From: Coprinellus micaceus
Lineage: Eukaryota; Basidiomycota; Agaricomycetes; Agaricales; Psathyrellaceae
NCBI GenBank assembly: GCA_951394405.1
Contig: OX596336.1
Location: forward strand, 4,216,001-4,280,000
Length of the DNA: 64,000 bases
Direction of reading: 5' to 3'
Positions 11,205 through 23,428 of the stretch are shown in pieces; within the stretch, counting starts at the first letter, position 1, and every line of letters begins with the position of its first letter. Below the pieces are notes generated by a model, which saw nothing but the letters and a program-made list of their open reading frames with translations, was not told where the DNA came from and did no database searches. The translations under genes and the position numbers were made by a program.

Positions 11205-12855
11205 ATGGAGCTCTTGGATCTCCCTATCGAGCTCCTGACGACGATATGTGGGCGCCTGGACTGGGTTGATATGCTCAGGGTTCGACGGGTGAGCAAAGAG
11301 CGCTAGATGTGTCCCCAGCCAAGCCGCTCATTTACCTCGAAGACCTGCAAAGTCCTGAAGAAAGTGTCAAACACCCGCGAAGCATGGGCTGCAATACTCT
11401 CGAGATATATTCTCAGCGGACGGATCCCTCGACCCTTCTTTCTCCCCAAACCTTTATCCGATTGCTCTTCTTATGACTTGGAGAGATCCGTCAAGACATG
11501 GGAGTCGCCCTGGCCAGAGATAGTCCCGACGATGCTGGCCCAGGCGACGATTGACGTCTCAGGGACCACGGAGAGGCAGCGTTTTACTCTCAGAGAGGGG
11601 ATGCGTACTGGTATGCGTCTGCTGCCTGGGGGTCGTTGGGTTCTGGTCAGCTCTGATGCCGGGTCCATCTCATATCTCGATTTGCGGGACCTCCGCAGAA
11701 GCCAGTCGCCGGCTTGCCTCACCCTGAAGCCGCTCATAGCTCCCGTCTGTGACTATCCCGAGTTCTTCACAGTGGGGTGGACAAGTTTCGACATTGACAC
11801 CATGCTGGGGGGGACCCTAGAGAACCACCACCTCACAACATTCAGAATCGCCGTCGCAGTATCATATCGGCCCCAGGTTTGGAACGGCGGTTTGGGCGGT
11901 CATACCATTAACCGTATGACCGTTTGGCGCGTTCAGGTGGGCCGCAACGATTTGCAGGTTGAGAGGCGATTGTGCGTTTTTGAAGAGCCACTTATCCGTT
12001 CGAGCGGTTGGGGGTGTATCTGCCTGATGGGGGACCACGTCGCATACGTCCGGCACGCGTCAGAGAACGACACTACTCAATGTATCTCGGTTACACAATG
12101 GGCTAAACCTAGTAGTGAGACCAAGGAAGCCATCCAATCCAGTCCGGTTCGCTGGCTCCTACCCATGCCGGCCAATGAGGTCTTGGTCAGTATTTCAGTA
12201 GTGCTTGCATGGGCCATGAATTAACCTCAAGATACAGAGGATTCTATTGCTCCCATGGGACAAGTTACTAGTCAGCCTTGACACAAGCGACGTACCGAAT
12301 GTCTCCTACAGTGTTATGCACCTGTACAATTGGCGCCTCGGGACCCAGGATGGGAGCAGTTCAGGTCCTGAGGTGCCTGACGAAGCTGACCCTCTGTGGG
12401 TATCAGAGGAACTCGGCGGCCCCAACTTTCAGTGGAATGCATCCCTTTTGTTCCCCTCATTCATGCCCGATGATGAGGTCCGCTTGGTCGGGAGATCCCC
12501 AGATGGGATATACGGGTTTCGCATCCTTCCACACTCCAGCCCACACCTCGGAGCGGTGTCTGTAGAATGCCTGAAGGAGGACAAGACGAAGAATGGGGAC
12601 TGGTTAGAAATGCCCCTCTGTAACCACACCATTAGCTTCCAGAAACGAGAAGTGCATTCTTACCGATGGCAGGGCGGAGACGACGGGAGAAGGGCTCTAG
12701 CGCGCAGCAGCCGGTTTCATATTGACAGTCCATCTGTTCTAAACAATGCTCTCGCATTCACTAAAATTGTATATGATCCCTTCGCACACCGCTTTGTTTA
12801 TTTGTCAGACAGTAAAGACTTAACGATCCGTATTCTGGATCTCCTTGTCCCATAG
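11205..12855 (+). CDS. F-box protein with beta-rich C-terminal repeat region (paralogue 1)
   Basis: Predicted 514 aa. Exons 11205-11288, 11343-12185 and 12238-12855. Exon 1 encodes the F-box start MELLDLPIELLTTICGRLDW and ends ...RVRR; exon 2 opens with TCKVLKK, completing the F-box helix. The remainder is beta-rich with spaced Trp/Asp residues (GGRWVLVSSDAGSISYLDL, VIYD-type segments such as KIVYDPFAHRFVYLSD), consistent with a degenerate beta-propeller. Family role: SCF ubiquitin-ligase substrate receptor binding Skp1 through the F-box; the substrate is unknown. Two paralogues with the same exon layout lie on the minus strand at 19120-20800 and 21076-22704. Confidence 0.8.
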
Positions 12856-12931
12856 TAAAAAAGAGAATGATGCCTGACTGAGTCCACCGTGGTCGTATGC
12901 AAGGAATGGTGACGGGTGTATTCTCCTCTCC

Positions 12932-14186
12932 TCAGAACCTCGAATACAAGTAGAAAGGGAACGGCTGCTTCACGCCACTGGTCTCGCCCTCATTAATACT
13001 AACGCTCGCTTCCCATCCTCGCCTTCTCAACCCAGCCAGCCCGAAAGTCCCCTCCTCCACCTGTGCTTCGTTGGTTCGGAGGCCGAAATGCACGCTCCGC
13101 AACGAGGATAGTCCTGGGCAAGCGGTCAAGAACTGGGTAAACTCGTTCCACTGCTTGCGCGGGAGTGTGTAGAAACTGAACTTGAGAGTCAGGTCACGAA
13201 GGGAGCTCTGGTCTGGAAGGGTAAGGAGGGTCTTTCGAGCGAATTGTAGTGCGGCAGGAGAGTTGGAGCCATCGATGGTGAGGCGGCTGAGGTTAGTTGA
13301 TGAGGAGAGGGAGTAGACGTAGTTATTTCTGAAGCCTATGCGCAATGATGGAAGGTGAGATGGCAGGCTCTCAGCACAGAAAATGGCTCTGCTCACCCAT
13401 GGTCAGTTCTAAACTCTGGACTTGCTCGGCTACGTGCTCTGTGAGGAACTCTCCGATGTTTCCAAAGGCCCAGAAGGCCGTATTTAACCACACACGCAGA
13501 TCCAACTTCGACGCAGCGTCGAGCCGGAATAATTGCGAGAAATCGGATGTAACCTGAGGACTGGCGTCTAGATGGTCGTCGACACGAATATCGAGCGACT
13601 CGAGGTTTAAAACGGGTGGGCTAAAGTGATCTGGGATGTCCACTGAATGGAGTCCGGAGAACCCGTGTCGCAGTCGGAGGTGACGAAGGGAGGGAGCAAC
13701 AGCAAGCATGCTGAAGAATTCGTGGATGGGCACGTCGAACACCCATCCGTCGATCTCTATTTCCTGCAGGGTTTCCAGTCGAATAAACTTCGTGATGGAG
13801 TTCTGCAACTCGAGTGGCAACTCCGACCAGCTGACACGATGATTGGTTGTCGGGCCCCGTAGAACAAGGGAGCGAGGCAAGCTGACTCGGTACAGAATCT
13901 CAGAGACGAGTCCACCCAACTCCTCCACATCCATGTACTTCCAGATCATTCCCACCGAAATGAAGTTGACATCGATGGCTCTAATGGCCGAGGGAATATG
14001 CGAAGACGTTCGTAGAATTTCGAGGAGTTGGGGGTTTTTGGATGCCTTGCGGAGGCTGATGGATTTGAAGAGGCGAGATTGGCCTAGGATACGCCAATCT
14101 TTGCAGACCAAAGAACAGCGGCTAAGGTCGGTGCTGCCTGGAACATTGTCCAGAATGGCATCAACGAGCTCCAGGGGTAGTTCCAT
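12932..14186 (-). CDS. F-box protein, LRR-like C-terminus (unrelated to the paralogue trio)
   Basis: Exons 14186-13397 and 13335-12932 joined in phase 1 across a 61-nt intron (GTGAGC...CATAG), giving about 397 aa. The F-box is MELPLELVDAILDNVPGS followed by LSRCSLVCKDW and SRLFKSISL. The rest carries irregular Leu-rich segments (SLRHLRLRHGF, LNLESLDIRV, NLSRLTIDG, SLRDLTLKF) like those of basidiomycete F-box/LRR proteins. Start chosen at 14186; an in-frame ATG at 14267 would add 27 residues ahead of the F-box. Tail-to-tail with the F-box gene at 11205, with about 76 bp between stops. Predicted SCF adaptor of unknown target. Confidence 0.78.
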
Positions 14187-15960
14187 GTCTAATCGGGGGG
14201 CTAAGAGTTGCCCTCGAGCTTTCGGGAGAAAGGGAAACGCACCTACGGGGCTCTCCAGGTCTGTCACCTGGGACGTGGAGTGGGGAGACGATTAGGGTCA
14301 GGAAGAAAGGCGCTACCTCGTTTCGTTTCTCGTCCGAGTTTAAAAACACAATAGCTGCATTTTACGTGTCACTTACATAAAAACAGCAGACCCTGTCGGG
14401 GGTATGGGGCGCTTGCCCGACTCTGAACGTTGAACCCTGGTTCACGCCTGCAGGTGCCAGGGACTGGCCAGGTTGGTGGCGGCGAGCGCTCAGTCATCTA
14501 TAGGTTACGGTGATGTGGGTACTTGTATGAATGTCGTCGGGAAATATTTTATTCGCCGACCAGACGAAGGCGTTTATCATTAAGGCATTTGAAGTCTGTT
14601 TGAAGTAGTCAAATGTGACCTCGGTCTCGTTGGATTCTGTGGGTCGCTAAATGTCAGATATGAATTTAGCGAGTGAGCGACTTGAGACGCACCAGACTTT
14701 AGGCGGTGCTGATGTGAATGAAGCTGCACCTGAATACTAACAGATCACAGGGTTTGAATTCGAGGCTTCTCAGTTAGCCCTCTAGTCAGATGGGGCCTTA
14801 ACGGACGTCTCAGCTCAAATTGATCAATTGATACCTCGAATCGCTCGCCCAACGTTTGAGGCGAACCAAAGGAAGCACCCGCAGTTTCCATATGAATAGA
14901 CATGTTTCAGATTTTCCATCCATGGTGGACCTGGTTTTGGCGCAGAGTGTGGATATACTGGCGCTACGAGAGGGCGGTCAGGCCCTACCACAGCGCAGCG
15001 AGGACCCCCCGCCAGACTCTTCACAGTAGCCTGTGCTTGTCAAAGCAAATCGCGATGACGCCATCGGATCAAGGCTGGTAGAAACACGGTTGAAGCTGGT
15101 AACAGCGCCATGAAGATATGTCGCGGTACGGCTCATCGGTAGAAAGGACCCCACCCCTTCGAAAGGCTGTCCCCGTGTCGTCACAATTAGACCAAGGTAG
15201 GTGATTAGGTACGATGATACGAGAAACGACCTTACCTCTCGTGAACGGCCGTCGTAGGAAATTAGTGGTTGGTAGCCACACTTGCCTTGAGGGACGAATA
15301 TATCACGGTTCTAACCCCTCCGCAACCCTTTAACAGCCAACTGTATCATGGCGTTGCATCGTCAGCCCATTGAAACAGTCCGGACACGATTTACTCACCT
15401 CTCAGTCTCACCGCCTCGAGATCTACCGGCATTCGAAGCACCACATATATCCTTGATAAGCGACCTTGGGGCTTGCGTAACGCCCTCGAACTTGCGCAGC
15501 CTCCTTGCATGAAATTTGAGAACCCTCGTTTTCTCCCATTGTTCCGACAATCCGCAGTTGGGATGGTGGTGGTGATTGTTTGAGCTGGAGCACCACAGTG
15601 ACGGTCGTCACCTTGACGGTGTGCTGCAAGCCGACCGGCGCCCGGCCGTCATCCAGTTGTGGGTCCATGTGTACGGGTTTTGCAGCCCTCCTACTCCCAG
15701 AGGCAACAATAGTTGGGCGCTCTGAGAACCTATCTGTGGTACCCTTTGACCTGCCCTGTTTTTTGGTTCCCCTTTTCAAATATATTTTCTAGCACATCCT
15801 CAAGATTTCAAGCTCGCCGGAGGGGGATCACCGGGATCATGATGACGGAGCACGGCACATGGGGATGCGCCAAATGGGGTAGAGGTGGCCAAGGCTGGGC
15901 AGGGCCACTGAGGTCCGTCGTCGCAAAGGTCCTTTCGACCCAACTCCTCCACCATCCCCC
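14187..15960. other. intergenic, no supported gene
   Basis: 1.8 kb between divergent genes. Open frames at 14824-15281 and 15423-15779 (minus) look like chance frames, with no splice-joined continuation. Likely promoter space for both neighbours. Confidence 0.4.
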
Positions 15961-18489
15961 ATGACGCCAACAGCAGTCTCTGCAGCGGCGGCAGCAACAA
16001 CATCAGCCGCAGATGGGTCGTTGAAGTTCGGGAACCTCAAGGTAAGGAACGTGGCGTTGCAGGGTTCGCTTCGTGATCTCATCCTGGTTTTGATTGTCTT
16101 GCCCAGGTCGTCGGTATCGTCTTGGCCGTGGCCAGTGGTGTCCTCATCGGCACAAGCTTTCCTCTCAAGAAGAAGGGGCTGCTTCGCTCGCAGGCGGGTG
16201 GAGCGGCTGGTGAGGGTGTCGCATATCTCAAGTCGGTGAGTGCGTTTCATGAGATCGTGTGTGGTTCAAGTCGGCTGAGAATGCTCAAGTGGTTATGGTG
16301 GGCAGGGATGATAAGTGAGTGCCCGGGAATTACGATGCGAGAGAGACGTTGACCGTGTGCAGTGATGATTCTGGGGGAGATTTGCAACTTCGCAGGTGCG
16401 TGGTGTTGGACGATAGCCGGATACACTCTGACCTTGCCCACAGCCTACGCCTTCGTTGAGGCCATCGTGGTGACACCCCTTGGGGCCCTCTCGGTCGTCA
16501 TCTCTGCGGTCCTCTCCTCCATATTCCTCAACGAAAAGCTCACCTTCTTTGGTTGGCTGGGTTGTGCACTCTGCATCGTACGTCCCGCTCACCCCGAACC
16601 TCTGCACCGCATCTGACCTCCCCCAGCTCGGGTCAGTGATCATCGCCATAAACGGCCCACATGAAGCCTCCGTGGGCCAGATCCGCGAATTCCAAAAGCT
16701 CTTCCTCGCCCCGGGCTTCCTCGCATGGGGCTCCGTCCTTATCGTCGCCTCGCTCGTCATTATCATATACTTTGCGCCCAGGTACGGCAAGAAGAGCATG
16801 CTCTGGTACATCAGTGTGTGCAGCATGATCGGCGGGCTGTCGGTGAGCGTAACGACGGGGTTGGGGGCGGCCATCGTCACTACAGCCCAAGGGAGCAACC
16901 AGTTCAAGTACTGGTTCATCTACTTTTTGCTGGGATTCGTGGTTGTCACTCTCTGTGAGTGTGGTGACTCTTTTCTTTCTATTGATCTAATTAATTAATC
17001 CCTTGCAGTGACGGAGATCTACTACCTCAATGTCGCGCTCGCTCTGTTCAACACGGCCATGGTCACCCCGACGTACTACGTCATTTTCACGTTCTTCACG
17101 ATGGTCACAACCATCATCCTTTTCAAGGGCCTCAAGGCGCCCGTCCTCCAAATCATCACCATCGTCATGGGCTTCCTCGTCATCTGCTTCGGGATTACCA
17201 TCCTCCAGATGTCCAAGATCGACCCCAAGAACCTGGGCAAATCCGGATTGGACAGACGGTCGACATTGCTGCTCCAGGCCGCGCGGAGCCACAACGACGA
17301 AGTGGATGAGAAGGGGGAGATTACACATATTGAAGATCCGGGTATGGATGCCCTACGCGGATCGTTCGGCACGGTGGGGAGCATTATCCGCGCGAGGACA
17401 GCGAGGAGGCTCAGTCAGAGCAGTCGGCTCTCCCGCGGAGCAGCGGCGTCTGGAACCTGGGACCCACACCACCTTTCCACGGACTCCCGAGCCGATGGGC
17501 TTCCGGATGGTCTTTCAGGCATGAAGCGCCACCAACTGTACGACGCTCCTGTACCGAGACCAGGAGGCGGGGACGACGATGCGCTTTCAGTGCATTCCCT
17601 CACGCCCAAGCGACCGACGATCAAATTCGACAACCGAGACCTCGTACACTCGTATAACCGACCTGGGACGGGGGATAACACGGCGAAGCACGAGCACCGA
17701 CAAGCGCTGGGATCACCAGCGGCACGAGATGGATACCCACCTCTCCCCGCAATGCCCAATTCGGGCCATGGCCTGTTAGATACCCCTCTCCCACAGCTGC
17801 CCAGGGACTCGACAGCTTCGCTGGATAACATCGCGGGCCTGGGAGCAAATGGGCGGCTAGACAGCAGCAATAGCACCGGCGGGCGGAAGGAGAACAGTGG
17901 GAATGTGGGGAGTACGACGGCGGTAGGGAGCGTGGGGAGTTTGAAGGACCTGCAATTCGAGTTTGATAAGAGCTCAAAGGATAGTGGATCACTGAGCCAG
18001 CTCCTAGCATACCCGCCACTTTTGGGGAAGGAGCATGATGTGCACAGCGCACCACCAACAGTGTATGACCGCTATCGACCTCCAGCACCTGGGAGGAAGG
18101 ATTCAAGGGATATCTTCGATACGAGGGGAGATGGATTCGAGGGAGACGGCCGGCCTAGGGATACGCTCCTTTCTTTCCCGTCCGTAACAGACTCTGGGAT
18201 GAGTCAAGATTGGAGCTCAACGAGCGAGTTGAACCTGGGGGATAAAAGGATGAAGGGGAACAACAAGAGTAATGCGAGTTTGGCGGCGACGCTGGGCGTT
18301 AACGTCTCTGGGCAGAGGGAGCGCAGTAAGGAGCGGAGTAGAGAGAGGAATAGTAAGAAGTATCCCGGGGCAGGGAAGGATGCGGACGAGGAGGAGAGCG
18401 AAAGTTTGTGGAGACGGAGTTTGGAGAATGAGAACGAGGAGGGAGGCAGTATGAGCCATGGGATTAGACTTGTGCCCTCCCGGAAATGA
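15961..18489 (+). CDS. NIPA-type (DUF803) magnesium transporter
   Basis: Predicted 736 aa from exons 15961-16041, 16107-16235, 16290-16314, 16363-16395, 16444-16577, 16627-16954 and 17009-18489; introns 48-65 nt, all in phase. The NIPA core spans about residues 28-330 with nine hydrophobic segments. Recognisable stretches are [69 protein letters not shown] and [11 protein letters not shown]. The family transports Mg2+ at the plasma membrane or endosomes. The last ~400 residues are Ser/Pro/Gly/Asp-rich and predicted disordered, much longer than in animal NIPA proteins, which suggests a fungal cytosolic regulatory tail. Two exons are only 25 and 33 nt. Confidence 0.92.
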
Positions 18490-19119
18490 GGGGAGGGTGG
18501 TCTTATTTCGTTCTCCATCCCATTTGGTCGTTTTGGGTCCTTCACCGTCATTGTTGTTGTAATTCTCTTCCTTTCCTTTCCCGAGGATAACCTTCGGATT
18601 CCTGCGACATGTGCCTTTGGCTGGTCTCGAGACACACACCCGTACCACGTATACACGCCCTCACCTTCTGCTTTCGTTCTCTCTTTCGTCCGGCGTTTGG
18701 GGTGGATTCGCCTGACACACAGACTCTTTCTTATAATCTTAATTCCCTCGCGTTGCTACCGACTGGACACCTACTTGCGCACTGATCCCCGCATATCCCC
18801 TTACGTTTACTACTACCAGTCCCCCCTCACACTACCCCTCGCCTGTGCCACCTTTAGCCATCCTTCTCTCAACCGATTTTTAGGCGTACGTATCGTTGTT
18901 GTAGTATCTCTGCGGATCTTTGTATCGTAACGACGTGTAACGAAATGTCACGACTATTCCATTCTCTTTGTATCCGAACCTCGCTTGGACCAATAGGCGC
19001 GCGGGCGCCTAAACCTCGGCCGCGGAGCGACTAATAACCCACGCTGAGCAGAATTGGGAAGTGACCCCAGTCCATATGCCAAGAACTACGTAGAGTGGAG
19101 GTGAAGTACGAACGTTGCA
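18490..19119. other. intergenic between convergent genes
   Basis: Holds the 3' UTRs of the NIPA gene and the minus-strand F-box gene. The first part is pyrimidine-rich. No gene seen. Confidence 0.5.
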
Positions 19120-20800
19120 CTACGGCACAAGCAGGTCCAAAATGCAAATCGTGGAGTCCGTGCGGTCCGACAGGTATACAACACGACGAGAGAAAGGGTC
19201 GTAGATCGGCTTCTCGAAGTCAAACGAGTTGTTGAGAATAGAGGGTTCAAAATCAAGATGGCTAGTCGGTAACTCTCGACCCTCGTCTCTTCGATCCCAC
19301 GGATGGTAAAACGCCTGACGCCTCTGCAAACTAACAGTGCGATTATAATGGGCGTTCTCCGACCGGTCTCCCCTCTTCGTCTCGTCCCTCCTCAAGCACT
19401 CTACCAAAACGGCCTCGGTATCCGTTCCGTCAGATCGCGTTAACCTGGCGCAGCGTGGGGACACCCGGACGCCAGATAACCCGGCAGGGCACCTCGTTCC
19501 AAAGCGAACCTCGCCATCTGGCATGAAGTAAGGAAAACGGAGGGGTGCTTCCCATTGGAATTCGGTGGCGCTTAGTTCGCGAGATGACCAGAGGGGCTCG
19601 ACTTGAAATTCGTCGGGTATTTTGGTGTCAAGGCGGTGGCTGCCTTGAAAGCCGTGGCGCCAGTCGTAGAGGCGAATTACTTGGCAGTGTGCGTTTGGGG
19701 CTTCACCATGGTCACAGCATACGAAGATTCTATCTTCTGGAAGCAGTAGAAGCTCCTGTGTCAAAGATGTCAGCCATTGGCTTGGTCTAGCAAGGACTTG
19801 AACCTTTCTGAAATACTAACCGAGACTTCGTAGCTGGGTGTGGGCATAATCCAACGAGAAGGCGTCAACTCGAGGGCGTCCGTGTCCTCGTCGTTGTCGT
19901 TCAGTCCCTCCCATTGTACCACTGCGACACACTGGGAAGAAACCTCATCGTCTGAGATATGTCGCCGGACATAGGCAACGTGGCTCCCCGCCAATCGCAA
20001 ACGACCCCACCCGTTCCGGGTATCGACGAGGGGGTCTTTAAATATGGACAACCGCTCGACGTGGAGGGAGCTGTCACCTACCCGGACGTGCCAGACGTTA
20101 ATTCGGTTTATGACATCACTCCCGAGCCCACCTGCCCGAGGGCGGTACGAGACGCCCACAGCGAGGTTAAACACCACGAGGTGGCGACTCTCCAGGGTTT
20201 CCTCTAGCATGGCGTCGATGGCAAAATCGCACCACTCCGTGAGGAATTCCTGGTGGCTATGAGTAGCGGGCACGAGGGGTTTCAAGTAGATGCGAGAGGA
20301 TTGGCGCATTGAAAGGCCCTGTAGGTCCAGATAGAAGACGGCCCCGTCGTTGAGCTGGGCAATTACCCAACGGCCCCCTGGTAGGATGCACATACGCATT
20401 CCATCCCCGATTCGGAGACGTCTGCCGCTGGTGTCGAAATCGTCAATTGTGGCCTCAGTGAACGTTGTCGAGACGATTTCTGGCCACGGTGACTCCCAGG
20501 TGGTGATAGATCTCTCCAGGTCGCGAGAGGAGCAGCTGGGCAGTGGCTTGGGCAGGCAGAACGGTTGTGGAATCCTTCCAGTGGCGATGTATCGCGAGAG
20601 TATGGCGGCCCATGTCTCGCGGGCTTGGGATATTTCCTTTAGTCCCTTGCAGGTCTATGACCAGTAAGTCAGCCTCTCCCCCCACCAGAGACTCGGAGCC
20701 TGCAAATTTTTGTTACCTGTCGCATCCTCAACACGTCACCCCAATCGACATGTCCGCATATCGTCACCAGCAACTCGATGGGGAGGTTGAGGAGCTTCAT
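19120..20800 (-). CDS. F-box protein (paralogue 2)
   Basis: Predicted 517 aa. Exons in coding order: 20800-20717, 20654-19821 and 19755-19120. It matches the gene at 11205 throughout: start MKLLNLPIELLVTICGHVDW, exon 1/2 junction RMRQ|TCKGLKE, then PQPFCLPKPLPSCSSRDLER, GGRWVIAQLNDGAVFYLDL, and the final exon ending ICILDLLVP (paralogue 1 ends IRILDLLVP). Intron positions and phases are the same in both copies, so the duplication happened after the introns were in place. Predicted SCF substrate adaptor of unknown target. No lesion seen. Confidence 0.8.
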
Positions 20801-21075
20801 AGCGATTAGGGGTGCAAAATGAAGGGTGGTTGTTGAACTAGTCAGAGGGTACTCGCCACTCCCGACGCCACGTCGCCCGCTACAGACTAACCGTGGAAAT
20901 GCGGCAACTTGAATTTGACCGAGTAGGCGTCCACGAACACTGGACTTGGACTGGGCGCTTATTGAATTCGTGGCGCAGCTTATGTCAGGGTAATGAGCGC
21001 TCCTGATGTCGCGCCACTGCGAGAGAGAGATGACCGTGGGTTCCCGTGCTAATAAGGCCTAAATTGGCCCATAGC

Positions 21076-22704
21076 TTATGGTACAGATAGGTCTACGACC
21101 CGCACGTTGAGCTGTCTCGAGAAGGCCGGGCCGACCCGTGAAGAAGTGCGCGTCAAATAAACGATGCGATGAGAAAAGGTATCATAGACAGGTATATCAG
21201 CGATCGCGGACCTGCTGGTTGGTATGTTCCAGCAAATGCAGCTCGATTCTTGCTCCAAAGATGTGCTGTCGTCGGCCGCTGGGTGATGGTAAAATCGACG
21301 ACCCCGTATATCGATTGTTCGGTTGTGGAAGACGATTTCTGAAGGGGTAGATGGCGGGTCGGACCCCCAAAGAGCTAAAGATTCCACCACAACTGGAGTT
21401 CTGTTCGCGGCACTGTCGAATGGTGGTCCCAGAGAAGGAAGCAGGCGGATGGCGTGCAAACCTACGTGGTTGCTTGCGACGACGCGAACTTCGCCACCGG
21501 GTAGGGAGGATGGCTGACGTAAACGTCGAGGACGCTCGATGGAAGTGAGCCCATAAAGGTAGAGCTGCACGCAGCCGTGCTCTCCGTAGCTATAGAGTTG
21601 CAATTTCTGAGTCTGGTTCCCTGGTAATGTCCCACGTATGGTCATAATCCTGTTCCCAGGAAGGAGGGGCATGTCCTAACCATTGGGAACACCGGCTTGT
21701 TAGAGTCCAGCGATGATAATCGAGGAACCAGAGAGCCCTTACCTCCACAAAAGCATCTCCCCCTAGCAAGAACCAGCTGCCGTCATGTGTCCGGACACCC
21801 TTGGCGCCCGTATGCGGGGCTCCAGTCGTCGCTGACCAGTCCACAATATCGACGCCTCCTCGAAATCTGAGTGAATAATAAGCGATGCGCTTCCCGAGCA
21901 GCTGGGGCTTGATGCCGCTGAAGTTGTAGAATAGTGGTGCTGCAAACGTCACCACGTGTTTCGCCATTAAATCACCTACGCCCGGTTCTCCAGGACCATC
22001 GTTTCCATCAAGTGCGCCTAGTGTAACGTTCCAGATGTAGAATTCATGAATGTCTTCCCCCATAGAGAAGTGGCGCGAAATGGCGATTGCAACGTTGAAG
22101 CTGGAAAGGTGATATGTTGGGCCTTCCGTAACCGACGACATGGCGAAGTCCGCAGAAAATTCCAAACTGTAAATGCCCATCTTATCCTCTCCTTCATAAG
22201 GAGAGGGTATAAGATGCCTAGGAAGAAAGAAGAGACCCGCGACAGGCTATGTCTTGCAGATCGAAGTAGTAAAGGGATCCCGCGCCCAGGGCCCCAACTA
22301 CCCAACGACCACCAGGGACCACAAGGAGTTGGCCCAAATCAAATGTTTCATCGTCGAAGGTTACAGCGGTGCTCATGGCCTCGACATGGACGATCTTGGG
22401 CCATTTCGCTTCCCAACGGATAATAGATCGCTCAAATTCATGCGGAGGACAATCCGCGAGAGGTTGGGGAAGGAAGAAGGGTTGGGCTATCCTCCCACTG
22501 TTGACGAGTTGCCAGACGATACCAACCCAGACCTCACGACTACGCGAGACATCTTCCAATATCTTGCAGGTCTATCAAAGATGAGAGTTCTCACCCGGTT
22601 CGCAGCTAATGGACTAGACGAACCTGGCGAATCCTAAGGACATCCCCCCATTCCAAGTGGGCGCCTATGAGGGCCAATAGTTCACGAGGAAGTTGGAGTA
22701 GCAT
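21076..22704 (-). pseudogene. F-box protein (paralogue 3), probably frameshifted
   Basis: Third member of the family. Exon 1 is 22704-22624 (MLLQLPRELLALIGAHLEW, ending RIRQ), exon 2 starts at 22571 (TCKILEDVSR), the last intron is 21742-21676, and the last exon is 21675-21076 (DMPLLPGNRIM, ending VRVVDLSVP). The second exon changes frame once. The first frame ends at a TAG at 22220-22218, while the continuing homologous frame (RHLIPSPYEGEDKMGIYSLE) is one base later and open only from about 22245. No GT-AG or GC-AG intron of plausible size fits in the overlap. A one-base insertion (or two-base loss) in a TC-rich run is the simplest explanation, unless it is an assembly error. It sits 275 bp upstream of, and in tandem with, paralogue 2. 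Confidence 0.65.
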
Positions 22705-23428
22705 CGCTCTATAGTGGGAGGGAGTGGAGGTGAAGATCGCGATCCAGTTCGGGGAGAGCTGATGATATCGATGGTGACTCGAGGTTGCCGCCCTTCGAAG
22801 CTGGAATTCGAGCTTCTCTGTTAGCACTTGTCGATTTAGCCTTCCGTGAATGCTCAACAAACACAAAAGGCCATCATAAACCCGTTCCCTTCGTTTCACC
22901 CCCCGTTCGTTCTTCCCCTCGATAACTCTTGATTTACATCCCAACCCGCTGCATGGACTTACGATGGGCCGAACTATTTTAGTTTGGGGGTGAGGTCTGA
23001 AAATACATTCTTGGTGCGCAGCCATCCCCGGCTTCGTGCATCCGTCGGTAAAACCCTCGTTTTGACAACAACTGCGCAGGCAAGTTGGCAATGAATCGAG
23101 GATGATCGTCAATATGGACCCACAACTCCGGTTACTTCGGCCTCCGCCGCCTCCGACCCACCGACTCCTGGGCGGTATGGCACACGACAAGCTGCAATGG
23201 ATCGTGAGCAGTGCAAATGAACCCAGAGGAAATGAATAAAATAATCCCGATACCGTAGCAAATATACAAATACATCCCCGTGCGGAGAGCCGCGACTCCC
23301 GCGAGAAGTCATCAGAGAAAGTGCTTGGCCGACACAAACCGTCCACTGGCAGGGTACAGGCACTCCCCAAGAAGGTAGAGCACCGTTCCCTGACCCTTCC
23401 AAGAAGTGGATATCATGACCCCATTCCG
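22705..23428. other. intergenic
   Basis: Upstream region of the third F-box copy and 3' side of the membrane-protein gene. A frame continuous with the F-box start runs through here but is low in coding character; treated as untranslated. Confidence 0.4.

Noticed and set aside
15423..15779. 118-codon minus-strand ORF
   Set aside because: No coding-like structure or splice sites; likely random open frame in promoter space.
16293..16919. 208-codon minus-strand ORF across the NIPA gene
   Set aside because: Antisense shadow of transporter exons with six in-phase introns on the plus strand.
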